A stretch of DNA of 64,000 bases, from NCBI GenBank assembly GCA_030706405.1, contig JAUZOO010000011.1, positions 124,001 through 188,000 of the forward strand, read 5' to 3'. The notes under the pieces were generated by a model. It searched no databases. It was given only the letters and a program-made list of their open reading frames with translations, and was not told the DNA's origin. Below, piece by piece: positions 38,762 to 47,078 of the stretch (within the stretch, counting starts at the first letter, position 1; each line of letters opens with the position of its first letter). The position numbers and the translations under genes were made by a program. This stretch comes from Bacteroidota bacterium (GTDB lineage Bacteria; Bacteroidota; Bacteroidia; Bacteroidales; JAAUTT01).

Positions 38762-39625
38762 ATGAGGCAACTAAAAATAATTAAGCAGGTCACAAATCGG
38801 GAAACCCCATCACTCGACAAATACTTGCATGAAATTGGCAAAGTCGATTTAATATCGACTGAAGAAGAAGTGGATCTGGCCCGACGTATACGGCAGGGAG
38901 ACAATCAGGCGCTGGACAGGCTGATAAAAGCCAACCTCAGGTTTGTTGTATCTGTATCAAAACAATATCAAAATCAAGGACTTAGCTTGCCCGACTTAAT
39001 TAATGAAGGAAATCTCGGGCTTATAAAAGCTGCAAAACGATTTGACGAAACGCGTGGTTTTAAATTTATCTCGTACGCAGTATGGTGGATACGGCAATCG
39101 ATATTGCAAGCCCTTGCAGAACAGGCAAGGATTGTGAGATTACCCCTGAATAAAATAGGTTCGCTCAATAAAATTAATAAGGTATTTTCGGAACTTGAAC
39201 AAAAATATGAAAGAGACCCCTCATTTGTTGAGATTGCTCAAATTCTGGAAATTGCTCCAGAAGATGTAAAAGAAGCTTTGCGAACATCGGGCCGGCATAT
39301 TTCAATGGACGCCCCCTTAACTCAAGGTGAGGAAGGCTCGCTGTATGATGTTATCCTTAGCCCGGATTCTCCCAGTCCGGACAAAGGGCTTCTTGTTGAA
39401 TCGCTTCGGAAAGAAATAGAACGGGCTCTTTCCACCCTCACCTACCGCGAGGCGAACATTATCAGGTTATATTTTGGCTTAAACGGGAAACACCCTCATA
39501 CCCTCGAAGAAATTGGCGAAGCTTTTAACCTTACCAGGGAACGAGTGCGCCAAATAAAAGAAAAGGCCATTAAACGCCTAAAACAGACCACCCGAAGCAA
39601 AATTCTCAAGTCATATCTGGGATAA
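38762..39625 (+). CDS. rpoD: RNA polymerase primary sigma factor
   Basis: A 287-residue sigma-70 factor of the short Bacteroidota type, without region 1.1. Region 1.2 is near [18 protein letters not shown] and region 2 holds [34 protein letters not shown] (split here over residues 58-90), then [15 protein letters not shown]. Region 3 holds the [11 protein letters not shown] helix pair. Region 4 ends with [20 protein letters not shown]. In this phylum this protein recognises TTTG / TAnnTTTG promoters. A terminator follows, then rpe. Confidence 0.95.
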   Translation: MRQLKIIKQVTNRETPSLDKYLHEIGKVDLISTEEEVDLARRIRQGDNQALDRLIKANLRFVVSVSKQYQNQGLSLPDLINEGNLGLIKAAKRFDETRGFKFISYAVWWIRQSILQALAEQARIVRLPLNKIGSLNKINKVFSELEQKYERDPSFVEIAQILEIAPEDVKEALRTSGRHISMDAPLTQGEEGSLYDVILSPDSPSPDKGLLVESLRKEIERALSTLTYREANIIRLYFGLNGKHPHTLEEIGEAFNLTRERVRQIKEKAIKRLKQTTRSKILKSYLG

Positions 39626-39656
39626 ACCTTCATTCCAGTTTGTTTGTTTGTCATCG

Positions 39657-39690
39657 AAAAGAGGAATTTTATTCCTCTTTTCTTTATTTT
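39657..39690 (+). terminator. rho-independent terminator after rpoD
   Basis: AAAAGAGGAAT (39657-39667), loop TTT, ATTCCTCTTTT (39671-39681), then CTTTATTTTTG. Confidence 0.85.
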
Positions 39691-39714
39691 TGCCCCACAC
39701 ATTAAGTAAACAAT

Positions 39715-40365
39715 ATGGCACATTTAATTTCAGCATCGATTCTTAATGCCGATTTCAGCAATTTAAAAAAAGAAATAGACTTGATTAATGTCAGTCGTAC
39801 AGACTGGTTTCATCTGGATATTATGGACGGTGTTTTTGTTCCTAACATTTCGTTTGGATTTCCTATTATTGAGCAGGTAAAAAAATACGCTCAAAAGCCG
39901 CTCGATGTTCACCTAATGATTATTGAACCAGATAAATACATCGAACAATTTAAAGCTGCGGGAGCCGATATTCTTACCGTGCATTACGAAGCTTGTCCTC
40001 ACCTCCACCGCACCATACAAAATATTAAAGCGCATGGTATGAAAGCCGGAGTCTCCCTAAATCCTCACACTCCGGTTAGCGTACTTGAAGACATTATACA
40101 AGACTTGGACTTAGTATTAATAATGACTGTAAACCCAGGTTTTGGAGGACAAAAATTTATTTCTAACTCTTACAATAAGATATCTCGACTTAAAAAACTC
40201 ATTATCGACAAAAAATCCACGGCCGTAATCGAGGTCGATGGCGGAGTTGATTTATCAAATACCCGCATGTTGGTTGATGCCGGAGTTGACGTCCTAGTGG
40301 TTGGAAGTTTTATTTTTAAATCAGACAATCCAACAACTACAATAGACGCATTAAAAAATGCCTAA
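39715..40365 (+). CDS. rpe: ribulose-phosphate 3-epimerase
   Basis: A 216-residue TIM-barrel enzyme interconverting ribulose-5-phosphate and xylulose-5-phosphate. The family segments are all present: ISASILNADFSNLKKEI, WFHLDIMDGVFVPN with the metal-binding His and Asp, DVHLMIIEP, LIMTVNPGFGGQKF and IEVDGGVDLSN. The length is typical. Its last 4 bp overlap the stop of a convergent small gene. Confidence 0.96.
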   Translation: MAHLISASILNADFSNLKKEIDLINVSRTDWFHLDIMDGVFVPNISFGFPIIEQVKKYAQKPLDVHLMIIEPDKYIEQFKAAGADILTVHYEACPHLHRTIQNIKAHGMKAGVSLNPHTPVSVLEDIIQDLDLVLIMTVNPGFGGQKFISNSYNKISRLKKLIIDKKSTAVIEVDGGVDLSNTRMLVDAGVDVLVVGSFIFKSDNPTTTIDALKNA

Positions 40366-40565
40366 ATATCAATTTTTACAATTAACCCCGTAGGTAGCAT
40401 TTCATCTTCGGGTTGTAAACCATAAGCTCTTCGATATTCAAGACGCTTACATTTATCCTTATCGGGACCTTTGCAAAAACGCGTAATAAATCCGTGACAT
40501 GCCACATTGTGTGGAGTGTTATACTTTCTAACAAAACCACAAATCGCAAATAAGTCGCAATTCAT
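40362..40565 (-). CDS. conserved-looking 67-residue Cys-rich protein
   Basis: A 67-residue protein with five Cys in the pattern C3, C9, C23, C31, C39 (MNCDLFAICGFVRKY ... ACHGFITRFCKGPDKDKC). A basic segment KRLEYRRAYG and the ending DEMLPTGLIVKI follow. The pattern resembles a family of small cysteine proteins recurrent in anaerobes and looks like a real gene, not a shadow. Four cysteines could hold zinc or an iron-sulfur centre. Its stop overlaps that of rpe. The function is unknown. Confidence 0.75.
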   Translation of the reverse strand: MNCDLFAICGFVRKYNTPHNVACHGFITRFCKGPDKDKCKRLEYRRAYGLQPEDEMLPTGLIVKIDI

Positions 40566-40696
40566 AATACATTAATTCTTGGTTAACTTTTTAACTATCT
40601 CTTTTAAAGATAATAATAAAATGGAAATAATTATTTAACAAACCCGACATTTTGGCATTTATATTGCGCACGTTTTAGTAACTTTGTGAACCATTT

Positions 40697-41089
40697 GGGG
40701 CTGGCCGGTTTTGACAGCAGGGCAAATGGATATGTAAGCATGTCGAGCCACGTACTAACCGCTCGTTAATCTGGGGGTACGACCAATAAAAGGCGAATCT
40801 AATTACGCTCTTGCTGCTTAATTCACCAAGTGAATTCTGCTTAATCCTTGGCCAAGGTGCTGAGGACAAGACATCTCTCGGCGAGCCTGCCTGGCGCTTT
40901 CCGATCCAGAGGTGCACGTGAGTTCGGGCTAGTTCGGAAAAAGTCCTGTGTTCCGGGCAAAACTTAAAGGACTAAGATCAACGTCGGATGCCTATTTCCA
41001 GTGTTGGTTCGAAAATCAATAACAGGCTAAACATGTAGAAAGCTTATCGGTTTCTTGTTTGGACGAGGGTTCGACTCCCTCCAGCTCCA
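40697..41089 (+). ncRNA. ssrA: tmRNA
   Basis: The 5' end GGGGCTGGCCGG and the 3' end (GGTTCGACTCCC then CAGCTCC plus discriminator A at 41089) form the tRNA-like half, with seven acceptor pairs including one G-T. The CCA is not encoded. The tag frame at 40792-40821 reads GESNYALAA and stop, the Bacteroidota-type degradation tag. A TAACTTTG element at 40679-40686 could be the -7 box of its promoter. tmRNA rescues stalled ribosomes with SmpB. Confidence 0.95.
40792..40821 (+). other. tmRNA proteolysis-tag reading frame
   Basis: GGC GAA TCT AAT TAC GCT CTT GCT GCT TAA encodes GESNYALAA. The ALAA end is the usual ClpXP recognition signal. The exact resume codon could lie one or two codons upstream. 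Confidence 0.85.
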
Positions 41090-41104
41090 CAAAATACAAC
41101 AGTT

Positions 41105-41141
41105 AAACCTTTGTAAAACATTTTTTTACAAAGGTTTTTTT
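41105..41141 (+). terminator. rho-independent terminator after tmRNA
   Basis: AAACCTTTGTAAAA (41105-41118) and its complement (41124-41137) with a 5-base loop, continuing into a run of T residues. Confidence 0.9.
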
Positions 41142-41201
41142 ACGTACATATACTTACATACTAATTCTATAGAAACCGGATCAGTCGGAAAAGTTGGGGA
41201 T

Positions 41202-41625
41202 CTACTATGCATAGGTATTTGCTAATCTGAAAAGAAAGAAACACACATTTCCCACTCCTCTAAATGTTGCACGAAAAACTTTAATCTTAGCGTTGAAAGA
41301 CTTCGCAGAAGCATTTGTAGATCGGTGATCAAAGTAATTTAGAATATTTAAGTAATGAGTTTTCATGAAATCAGCAACCGCTAAAGGTGTCGAATCCTGC
41401 TTTTTCCACACGGTCATACCAATGAGCTAACTTGGCAAAGGCAATAACCCTTTTCCTTGCATTTATTACAGATATTGCCTAGTTGTAACGATAAGAAATA
41501 AGCATGTTTCAAGTCGGGGTATCTCGCAAATACTTTTTCAACAGGTCTTAATCAAGTCGCATTTGCTCCGGAATAATCCAAATACTTTTTTCATAAGACA
41601 AATGTTCCTTTTTATTGAATAAAAA
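41202..41625 (-). pseudogene. decayed transposase C-terminal half (ISAon1/ISL3-like)
   Basis: On the minus strand the C-terminal segment with NYFDHRSTNASAKSFNAKI, then FRGVGNVCFFLFRLANTYA and stop, is typical of the DDE transposases of the ISAon1/ISL3 group. Upstream the match continues but jumps frame at least three times: WIIPEQMRLD then a stop, YPDLKHAYFLSLQLGNIC in a second frame, IAFAKLAHWYDRVEKAGF in a third, then the open C-terminal frame from 41417. The N-terminal half is missing and I see no terminal inverted repeats. It is an old, inactive remnant. Confidence 0.8.
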
Positions 41626-41659
41626 ACAGTCCTTTCAACGCATAGTTAGAAAGGACTGT
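41621..41659 (-). terminator. rho-independent terminator of the GH115 gene
   Basis: Read on the minus strand, ACAGTCCTTTC (complement of 41649-41659), a 12-base loop and GAAAGGACTGT (complement of 41626-41636) are followed by six T residues. It begins 38 bp after the GH115 stop. Confidence 0.85.
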
Positions 41660-41697
41660 CACTATTGCAGCATGCAATACAATGTTCTTATAAGTCG

Positions 41698-44583
41698 TTA
41701 TTTAACTGTAATAACATTTGGACCCAGATACGATCTTTTCATTCCTCCCAAATCAATAACAATCTTTTGAATGACCATTCCGGGATCGCCACTTGTTAGT
41801 TTCAGGGTGTGCTTGCCAGGCTTGTCAATATTCATGGTCGTTATATTGATAGCGCTGTTGCGGATTACATTCTGTTTCCAAAGATGAGAATATTCTTCAG
41901 CAGCAGTTGTAGCCCAATTTAAGATACCATCATCTATCTGTACCCCATAAGCGGTTTTATGTTCTCTATCCTGCGCAAACAAAGGCAAAGCATAGGTATA
42001 TACCGTTACCGAACCAGCATTAAATGTGTAAAAGTCATATTCGGCACTTACTGTTCCTGGCTTATCCTCTTTCACACTTCCAAGCTGAATACACTTATTT
42101 TCATATCCTATCCCATCTAACACCTTAATTTTCATACTCTCAGACTCTGACTTACGATGATAATTACCTGGATTAATCGCTATCACGCCATTATCCTCGA
42201 TGTATAATCCTTGAAGTTCACTAACGCCCGGCGTCTGCGGATTAAATACGGAAACAAAAACTTTTTCCCTTTGTGAACCTGAGGTAAATTCGATTTCACC
42301 TTTTATTTTTTCACCAGTCGGAACTTTACTCCAATCTACAGATACTTTAAGTCGATCCTGAGTTTTTATATTTCCGTTTGTTTTGTCGAGTTTAATCCAG
42401 TCCTGAATGGCTTGGGCTTTCCATGACATAGACTGTGCGCCTTTGTTGTAAACGTCAATAAAATATTGTCTTTTCGAATAAACGCTAAAGCACGGCAGGA
42501 CATGAAAATTGCTCACTCCATAAGTATCATCTTCGCCAGGAAGAAATAATGCCATTTCACTTGATTCAGGAAGCGGGATGATAGATGTAGGTGACAGATA
42601 AGGCTTCGGAAGACTCCCCGGTGCTGTCATCATCTTATTCCACTTTCCATTTGATAAAGAATTATAATCTTTAGTAATCATATCAAGGCTATCGTGGTAT
42701 AATTTAACCTTTTCGGCTAACTCATTTGTAAGCGAACGGCCCTGCAAAGCGTACCAACGATTCTGTTGGCCTACAAGCATTTCTTTATTCCTTAAACCTG
42801 CGCCTTTAACCGGATAATAAACTAATTGAAAAAAGGCCGATTTATATTCTTCCGGCAATGAATTAAATATTTTTTCAGTCTTGGCAGCTATGGCATCATA
42901 TTGTTCAATTCTTCCTTCGGCCTCGTTGTAATTGACAAAGGAATAATCCGTGTCGGTAATCCTCGCTTTTTGAAACAAACTATTCCATTTAAAACCCCAA
43001 GACATATACTCAGGTTTACGAGAAAATGCCAACCAATAATAAACATCTTTAATATACTTAAAATCAACTTTATACTTATTGCCAAAAATTAATGCAAGCT
43101 GATTACTTTCGTATTCGGGAATATTATCAGAGTTAAATCGATCCATATCCCAAGCCATATCTAAAAACAATTGCATTCCCATTTCGCCGGGTTTAATATC
43201 CCCCACATTCAACAACCAATACCTGTCAGCTCCTGTATCGTATGCTTTTTTCATTTCTTCATACATTAAAGCCGGGGGAGTTGAATTCAACCACAAATAG
43301 TCGTTAGGTTCGCCTAAATATGAAATATGATAATAAACACCAGAACCGCCTTTCCGCTTTTGCTCGTCTTTATTACTTAATCGCTTAATGTATCCGAAAT
43401 TGTCATCGGGCCATACAATGGTGACATCATCGGGCAGTTTCAAACCTTTCTCATAAATATTAAGCACTTCCTTGTATGGAACAAATATTTGGGGAATTTC
43501 TTCAATTGGTTTCCTAATATACTTGCTTAATATTTTCCGCTCCTCTGTAATAGCACTTTCCAATACGCTAACCTTTTGATTTTCGGGCACGCCTATCAAG
43601 CCCCCGTCATGAATTCCCCGCAATACAACCGTATAGATGTTGTCGAAAGGAGATGCTTCAGAAACACGGTTATCCAATACTTTTAAAATGCCTTCCTTAT
43701 TGGTAAGATAATTCCATTCGCCATTTACCTTTTTAACCCATTCACTGGCATTGTTATACATTAAGGGTTCACAATGGCTGGTAGTCATTATAACACCAAA
43801 ACTATCAGCAACAAGTTTATTGTCAGGATATTTATAAAAAGCACCGGTACAACTATGCATCGCAGGGGCTACCATATTACCTTTCAGGCGCAGGACTAAT
43901 TCAAATATCTTTGCATAGGTTTTGGGGCCAATATCTTTAATATCTTTATCCATATTTTGACCAGCCCAGGGAAACAGCCCCCAATCTTCGTCGTTTAAAA
44001 AGACACCTCTATATTTCACAGAAGGAGCCTTTGATATATATTCAACCGGTTCAATATATATTTCCGATTGCTTTTTTACCGGAACATCTGCCCACCAATA
44101 CCATGGAGAGACTCCAATTGCTTCAGATACAGAAAATACCCCATAAGCAGTTCCCCGCCTGTCGCTGCCAGCAATGATCAATGCCTTTTCTACACCGGGG
44201 AAAGGATTGATTACCGTTTTTATTATAAATCTTTCCCAACTATTACGTATAGGACTGACATCAATTTTTTGAGCTTTGACTAATTCGTCAATCTTACTAT
44301 TGTACCCCAATGTTCCAACCAGGATAATTTCTTTGTAATCTATTTTCTTATTTGTTGACACAACGGCCTTTTTCCCTGTAACACGTCCAATATCTTCAGC
44401 TAAAAGATTTGACACTTTCTCTGTACTATTAAAATCTGTTTTATCAATATATATATTGCAAACTTTACTTTTAGTTGCCAGAGGAAATGATTGTTTTTTC
44501 AAATCCATTGTGCTATTCATTTTTATTTGCCCGTTTAAAGGCATCGTCAATAACACCAATAATGCAATTATGCAATTTCTCAT
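41698..44583 (-). CDS. GH115 alpha-glucuronidase, exported
   Basis: A 961-residue protein with a signal peptide (MRNCIIALLVLLTMPLNGQ). GH115 landmarks include SPWYWWADVPV, YRGVFLNDEDWGLFPWA, GNMVAPAMH, TTSHCEPLM, VWPDDNFGYIKRLS and YWLLNVGDIKPGEMGMQLFLDMAWD. GH115 enzymes remove (4-O-methyl-)glucuronic acid from internal and terminal xylose of glucuronoxylan. It stands alone: no xylanase, SusCD pair or regulator is beside it. By eye it is more AT-rich than its neighbours, and an old transposase fragment and the tmRNA gene lie just downstream, which together suggest acquisition. Confidence 0.93.
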   Translation of the reverse strand: MRNCIIALLVLLTMPLNGQIKMNSTMDLKKQSFPLATKSKVCNIYIDKTDFNSTEKVSNLLAEDIGRVTGKKAVVSTNKKIDYKEIILVGTLGYNSKIDELVKAQKIDVSPIRNSWERFIIKTVINPFPGVEKALIIAGSDRRGTAYGVFSVSEAIGVSPWYWWADVPVKKQSEIYIEPVEYISKAPSVKYRGVFLNDEDWGLFPWAGQNMDKDIKDIGPKTYAKIFELVLRLKGNMVAPAMHSCTGAFYKYPDNKLVADSFGVIMTTSHCEPLMYNNASEWVKKVNGEWNYLTNKEGILKVLDNRVSEASPFDNIYTVVLRGIHDGGLIGVPENQKVSVLESAITEERKILSKYIRKPIEEIPQIFVPYKEVLNIYEKGLKLPDDVTIVWPDDNFGYIKRLSNKDEQKRKGGSGVYYHISYLGEPNDYLWLNSTPPALMYEEMKKAYDTGADRYWLLNVGDIKPGEMGMQLFLDMAWDMDRFNSDNIPEYESNQLALIFGNKYKVDFKYIKDVYYWLAFSRKPEYMSWGFKWNSLFQKARITDTDYSFVNYNEAEGRIEQYDAIAAKTEKIFNSLPEEYKSAFFQLVYYPVKGAGLRNKEMLVGQQNRWYALQGRSLTNELAEKVKLYHDSLDMITKDYNSLSNGKWNKMMTAPGSLPKPYLSPTSIIPLPESSEMALFLPGEDDTYGVSNFHVLPCFSVYSKRQYFIDVYNKGAQSMSWKAQAIQDWIKLDKTNGNIKTQDRLKVSVDWSKVPTGEKIKGEIEFTSGSQREKVFVSVFNPQTPGVSELQGLYIEDNGVIAINPGNYHRKSESESMKIKVLDGIGYENKCIQLGSVKEDKPGTVSAEYDFYTFNAGSVTVYTYALPLFAQDREHKTAYGVQIDDGILNWATTAAEEYSHLWKQNVIRNSAINITTMNIDKPGKHTLKLTSGDPGMVIQKIVIDLGGMKRSYLGPNVITVK

Positions 44584-44731
44584 CCGTTCTAATTTATTTT
44601 CAACAAGTTAAACAAATTCAATATCTTGTATTTTATATACTTAGCTTGCTAAGGTAAGAATGAAAAAGGGCGTTCAAAAATTGGTGGGTATAAAATGAAA
44701 AAGGATCTGGATAAATATCCAAACCCTCTTG

Positions 44732-44806
44732 TGGGAGCAACAGGATTCGAACCTGTGACCCTCTGCTTGTAAGGCAGATGCTCTGAACCAGCTGAGCTAT
44801 GCTCCC
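44732..44806 (-). tRNA. tRNA-Val (anticodon TAC)
   Basis: Read on the minus strand: acceptor GGGAGCA pairs with TGCTCCC, the anticodon stem TCTGC/GCAGA encloses CTTACAA with anticodon TAC, and the T arm ACAGG-TTCGAAT-CCTGT is intact. CCA is not encoded. An identical copy lies 48 bp upstream on this strand. Confidence 0.95.
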
Positions 44807-44854
44807 TTTTTACTGTCGCTTGTTTTAGACGGATAAGCAACTATTCCGTTTTTG

Positions 44855-44929
44855 TGGGAGCAACAGGATTCGAACCTGTGACCCTCTGCTTGTAAGGCAG
44901 ATGCTCTGAACCAGCTGAGCTATGCTCCC
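44855..44929 (-). tRNA. tRNA-Val (anticodon TAC), second copy
   Basis: Identical in sequence to the copy at 44732-44806, with the same cloverleaf and anticodon. The two probably share one transcript starting near 44950. Confidence 0.95.
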
Positions 44930-45102
44930 TTTGTTAATCCTTTTTCTGAAAGGCGGTGCAAAGATAATGCCTGTTTTTTAATCTGCAAATTTACGGGCAA
45001 TATTTTTGTCTGTTTTTTCAACATTTTTCTTGCACCTACTTCTAATTTTGACATAAAAACACTGAAAAGCAACCTGTTATTTGGCACAGTTTTTTAAAAA
45101 AC

Positions 45103-46392
45103 CTATATCACTTCAGCAACAACAAATGTACTACCTCCTACAAATATAAAATCCTCTTTCGCTGCATTCGTTTGGGCGGCTATAAGAGCCTCGCTCACCG
45201 ACGTATAAGACTCACCATACAAGTCGAATGTCCGGGCTTTTTCCTTTAACTTCAATGCATCCAAAGCTCTCGGAATGTTTGCTTTAGAAAAGTAATAAGT
45301 TGCCTCTTTAGGCAATAACCCCAAAATTGAAGTCACATCTTTATCGCTAACTACACCCATTACAATATGAAGTTTTTTGTAAGGAACCGCTTTTATCTGC
45401 TGCGTAATCCAGGTAATACCATCTACATTATGACCGGTATCGCAAATTATAAGCGGATTATGTCCAAGTGTTTGCCAACGTCCTTTAAGACCAGTAAGGG
45501 CTGAAACATTAGCAAGAGCAGAATACATACTTTCGTTGTTTATTGAAAATCCGAGGTTTCTTAATTGTTCAACAACAGCAAGGATTGTCAGGATGTTTTT
45601 ACGTTGGTAAAACCCCGACAAATCAAACACCAATCGTTTATAAACAGGAGACTCTCCCTGATATATCGTAAAGATTTGTTTCTCGTCTGCCGAAAACAAC
45701 GAATAGTCGGCCCTTAAACTTTTATCCGCCACCGTTATATCGGCTCTGTTTTGACTTGCAATCTGCTCAAAAACCGGCCACGTTTCCGGATGATATTCTC
45801 CAATCACTACAGGTACGCCGGGTTTGATGATTCCAGCCTTTTCTGCGGCAATCTTTGCAAGGGTATCGCCTAAAAATTCGGTATGATCAAATCCGATGTT
45901 GGTAATGACCGACAATTCGGGAGTAATAATATTGGTAGAGTCGAGCCTTCCGCCCATACCAACTTCTATGATCGCCACGTCAACTTTTTCCTTTTCGAAA
46001 TAATAAAATGCCAAAGCCGATGTCATCTCGAAGAACGAAGGTTTTATTTCGTCGAAAACTTTCTGATGATTTTCAATAAAATCTACCACCTCCGTTTCCG
46101 GGATCATTTCGCCGTTTACGCGTATACGCTCACGAAAATCCTTAAGGTGTGGAGAAGTAAACAACCCCGTTTTATAACCTGCAGACTGCAGGATTGCCGC
46201 CACCGAATGCGAAACCGAGCCTTTGCCATTAGTTCCGGCAACATGGATGGTTTTGTAATTCCGATGCGGGAATTTAAAATACGAATCGAGGTGCAAGGCA
46301 TTATCCAACCCCGATTTAAATGCAGCCTTCCCTATCCGATGAAACATCGGCAACTGGCTGTACATGTAATCAATAACTTCCGAATAGATCAT
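45103..46392 (-). CDS. folC: folylpolyglutamate synthase / dihydrofolate synthase
   Basis: A 429-residue Mur-ligase-fold enzyme that adds glutamate to dihydropteroate and to folates. The ATP-binding loop HVAGTNGKGSVSH begins near residue 51, followed by GLFTSPHLKDFRERIRVNG, the Mg-site region VAIIEVGMGGRLDSTN near residue 143, and ICDTGHNVDG near residue 317. The length fits the bifunctional bacterial FolC. It is separated by about 70 bp from the nitroreductase gene on the same strand. Confidence 0.95.
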   Translation of the reverse strand: MIYSEVIDYMYSQLPMFHRIGKAAFKSGLDNALHLDSYFKFPHRNYKTIHVAGTNGKGSVSHSVAAILQSAGYKTGLFTSPHLKDFRERIRVNGEMIPETEVVDFIENHQKVFDEIKPSFFEMTSALAFYYFEKEKVDVAIIEVGMGGRLDSTNIITPELSVITNIGFDHTEFLGDTLAKIAAEKAGIIKPGVPVVIGEYHPETWPVFEQIASQNRADITVADKSLRADYSLFSADEKQIFTIYQGESPVYKRLVFDLSGFYQRKNILTILAVVEQLRNLGFSINNESMYSALANVSALTGLKGRWQTLGHNPLIICDTGHNVDGITWITQQIKAVPYKKLHIVMGVVSDKDVTSILGLLPKEATYYFSKANIPRALDALKLKEKARTFDLYGESYTSVSEALIAAQTNAAKEDFIFVGGSTFVVAEVI

Positions 46393-46463
46393 TCTATTAA
46401 AAACAAAAAATACTAATCATTATAGTACGAAGATAAAAACCAATATGCTTCTCGCATCAAAAA

Positions 46464-46973
46464 CTACCATTTTTCGTAATGAACTTTCGATGCATCATAA
46501 CGGTCGGGCTGCGCCGGAGTTTCTGCAGGATAACCCAGTGAAATCAACGAATAGGCATGAATATGCTCTGGCAGGTTTAACAGCCGTTTTACCCCGGCAA
46601 GACGTTCGGCTCGCGGATAAATTCCGATCCAACAAGCACCAAGTCCTTTAGCCAAAGCTGCAAGCAGAATATTTTGGGTAGCTGCTCCACAATCGACCGG
46701 CCAGTAACCTTTGTCATGAGCCTGAATTTCGTCAGCACAAACCAGAATAGCACAATCAGCGCCTTTCAACATCCGAGCATGAGGATGAATGGCTATAATC
46801 TCATCAAAAATCTTCTGATCTCTGATTACCACAAAATGCCAGGGCCGTTTATTGCAGGCTGACGGTGCATACATCCCGGCTTTAAGTAATTCATCTACAA
46901 CATCCTTATCAACAGGCTGGCCGGTATATTTACGAATGCTCCGGCGTTTTAATATTCCTTCTAGAAGTTCCAT
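46464..46973 (-). CDS. nitroreductase-family flavoprotein
   Basis: A 169-residue FMN-dependent nitroreductase fold, starting MELLEGILKRRSIRKYTGQPVD with the FMN-binding RRSIRKY motif. SACNKRPWHFVVI and GLGACWIGIYPR are further typical segments. Such short forms act on nitro compounds, quinones or flavins with NAD(P)H. The substrate cannot be read. It may share a transcript with folC downstream. Confidence 0.9.
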   Translation of the reverse strand: MELLEGILKRRSIRKYTGQPVDKDVVDELLKAGMYAPSACNKRPWHFVVIRDQKIFDEIIAIHPHARMLKGADCAILVCADEIQAHDKGYWPVDCGAATQNILLAALAKGLGACWIGIYPRAERLAGVKRLLNLPEHIHAYSLISLGYPAETPAQPDRYDASKVHYEKW

Positions 46974-47078
46974 AGCTCAATTTTGGCACAAAAATAGTTT
47001 ATATCCCCAAGCGATTAACTTAACAGTTCATTTTTTGTTATATTTAGATAATGTAGTTGTTAACTTAAAGTTTTGATT

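Noticed and set aside
40651-40686. full tmRNA promoter
   Set aside because: TAACTTTG at 40679-40686 fits the -7 box, but the nearest TTTG at 40651-40654 is 24 bp away instead of about 19-21, so I did not list it as a promoter.
40675-40917. 80-codon minus-strand open frame
   Set aside because: It lies inside the tmRNA gene and has no protein-like features.
41060-41092. att site duplication from integration into ssrA
   Set aside because: I could not find a second copy of the tmRNA 3' end in the downstream 23 kb, so an island boundary is not supported.
44649-44840. 63-codon minus-strand open frame
   Set aside because: It runs through tRNA-Val at 44732-44806; its internal residues are a translation of the tRNA.
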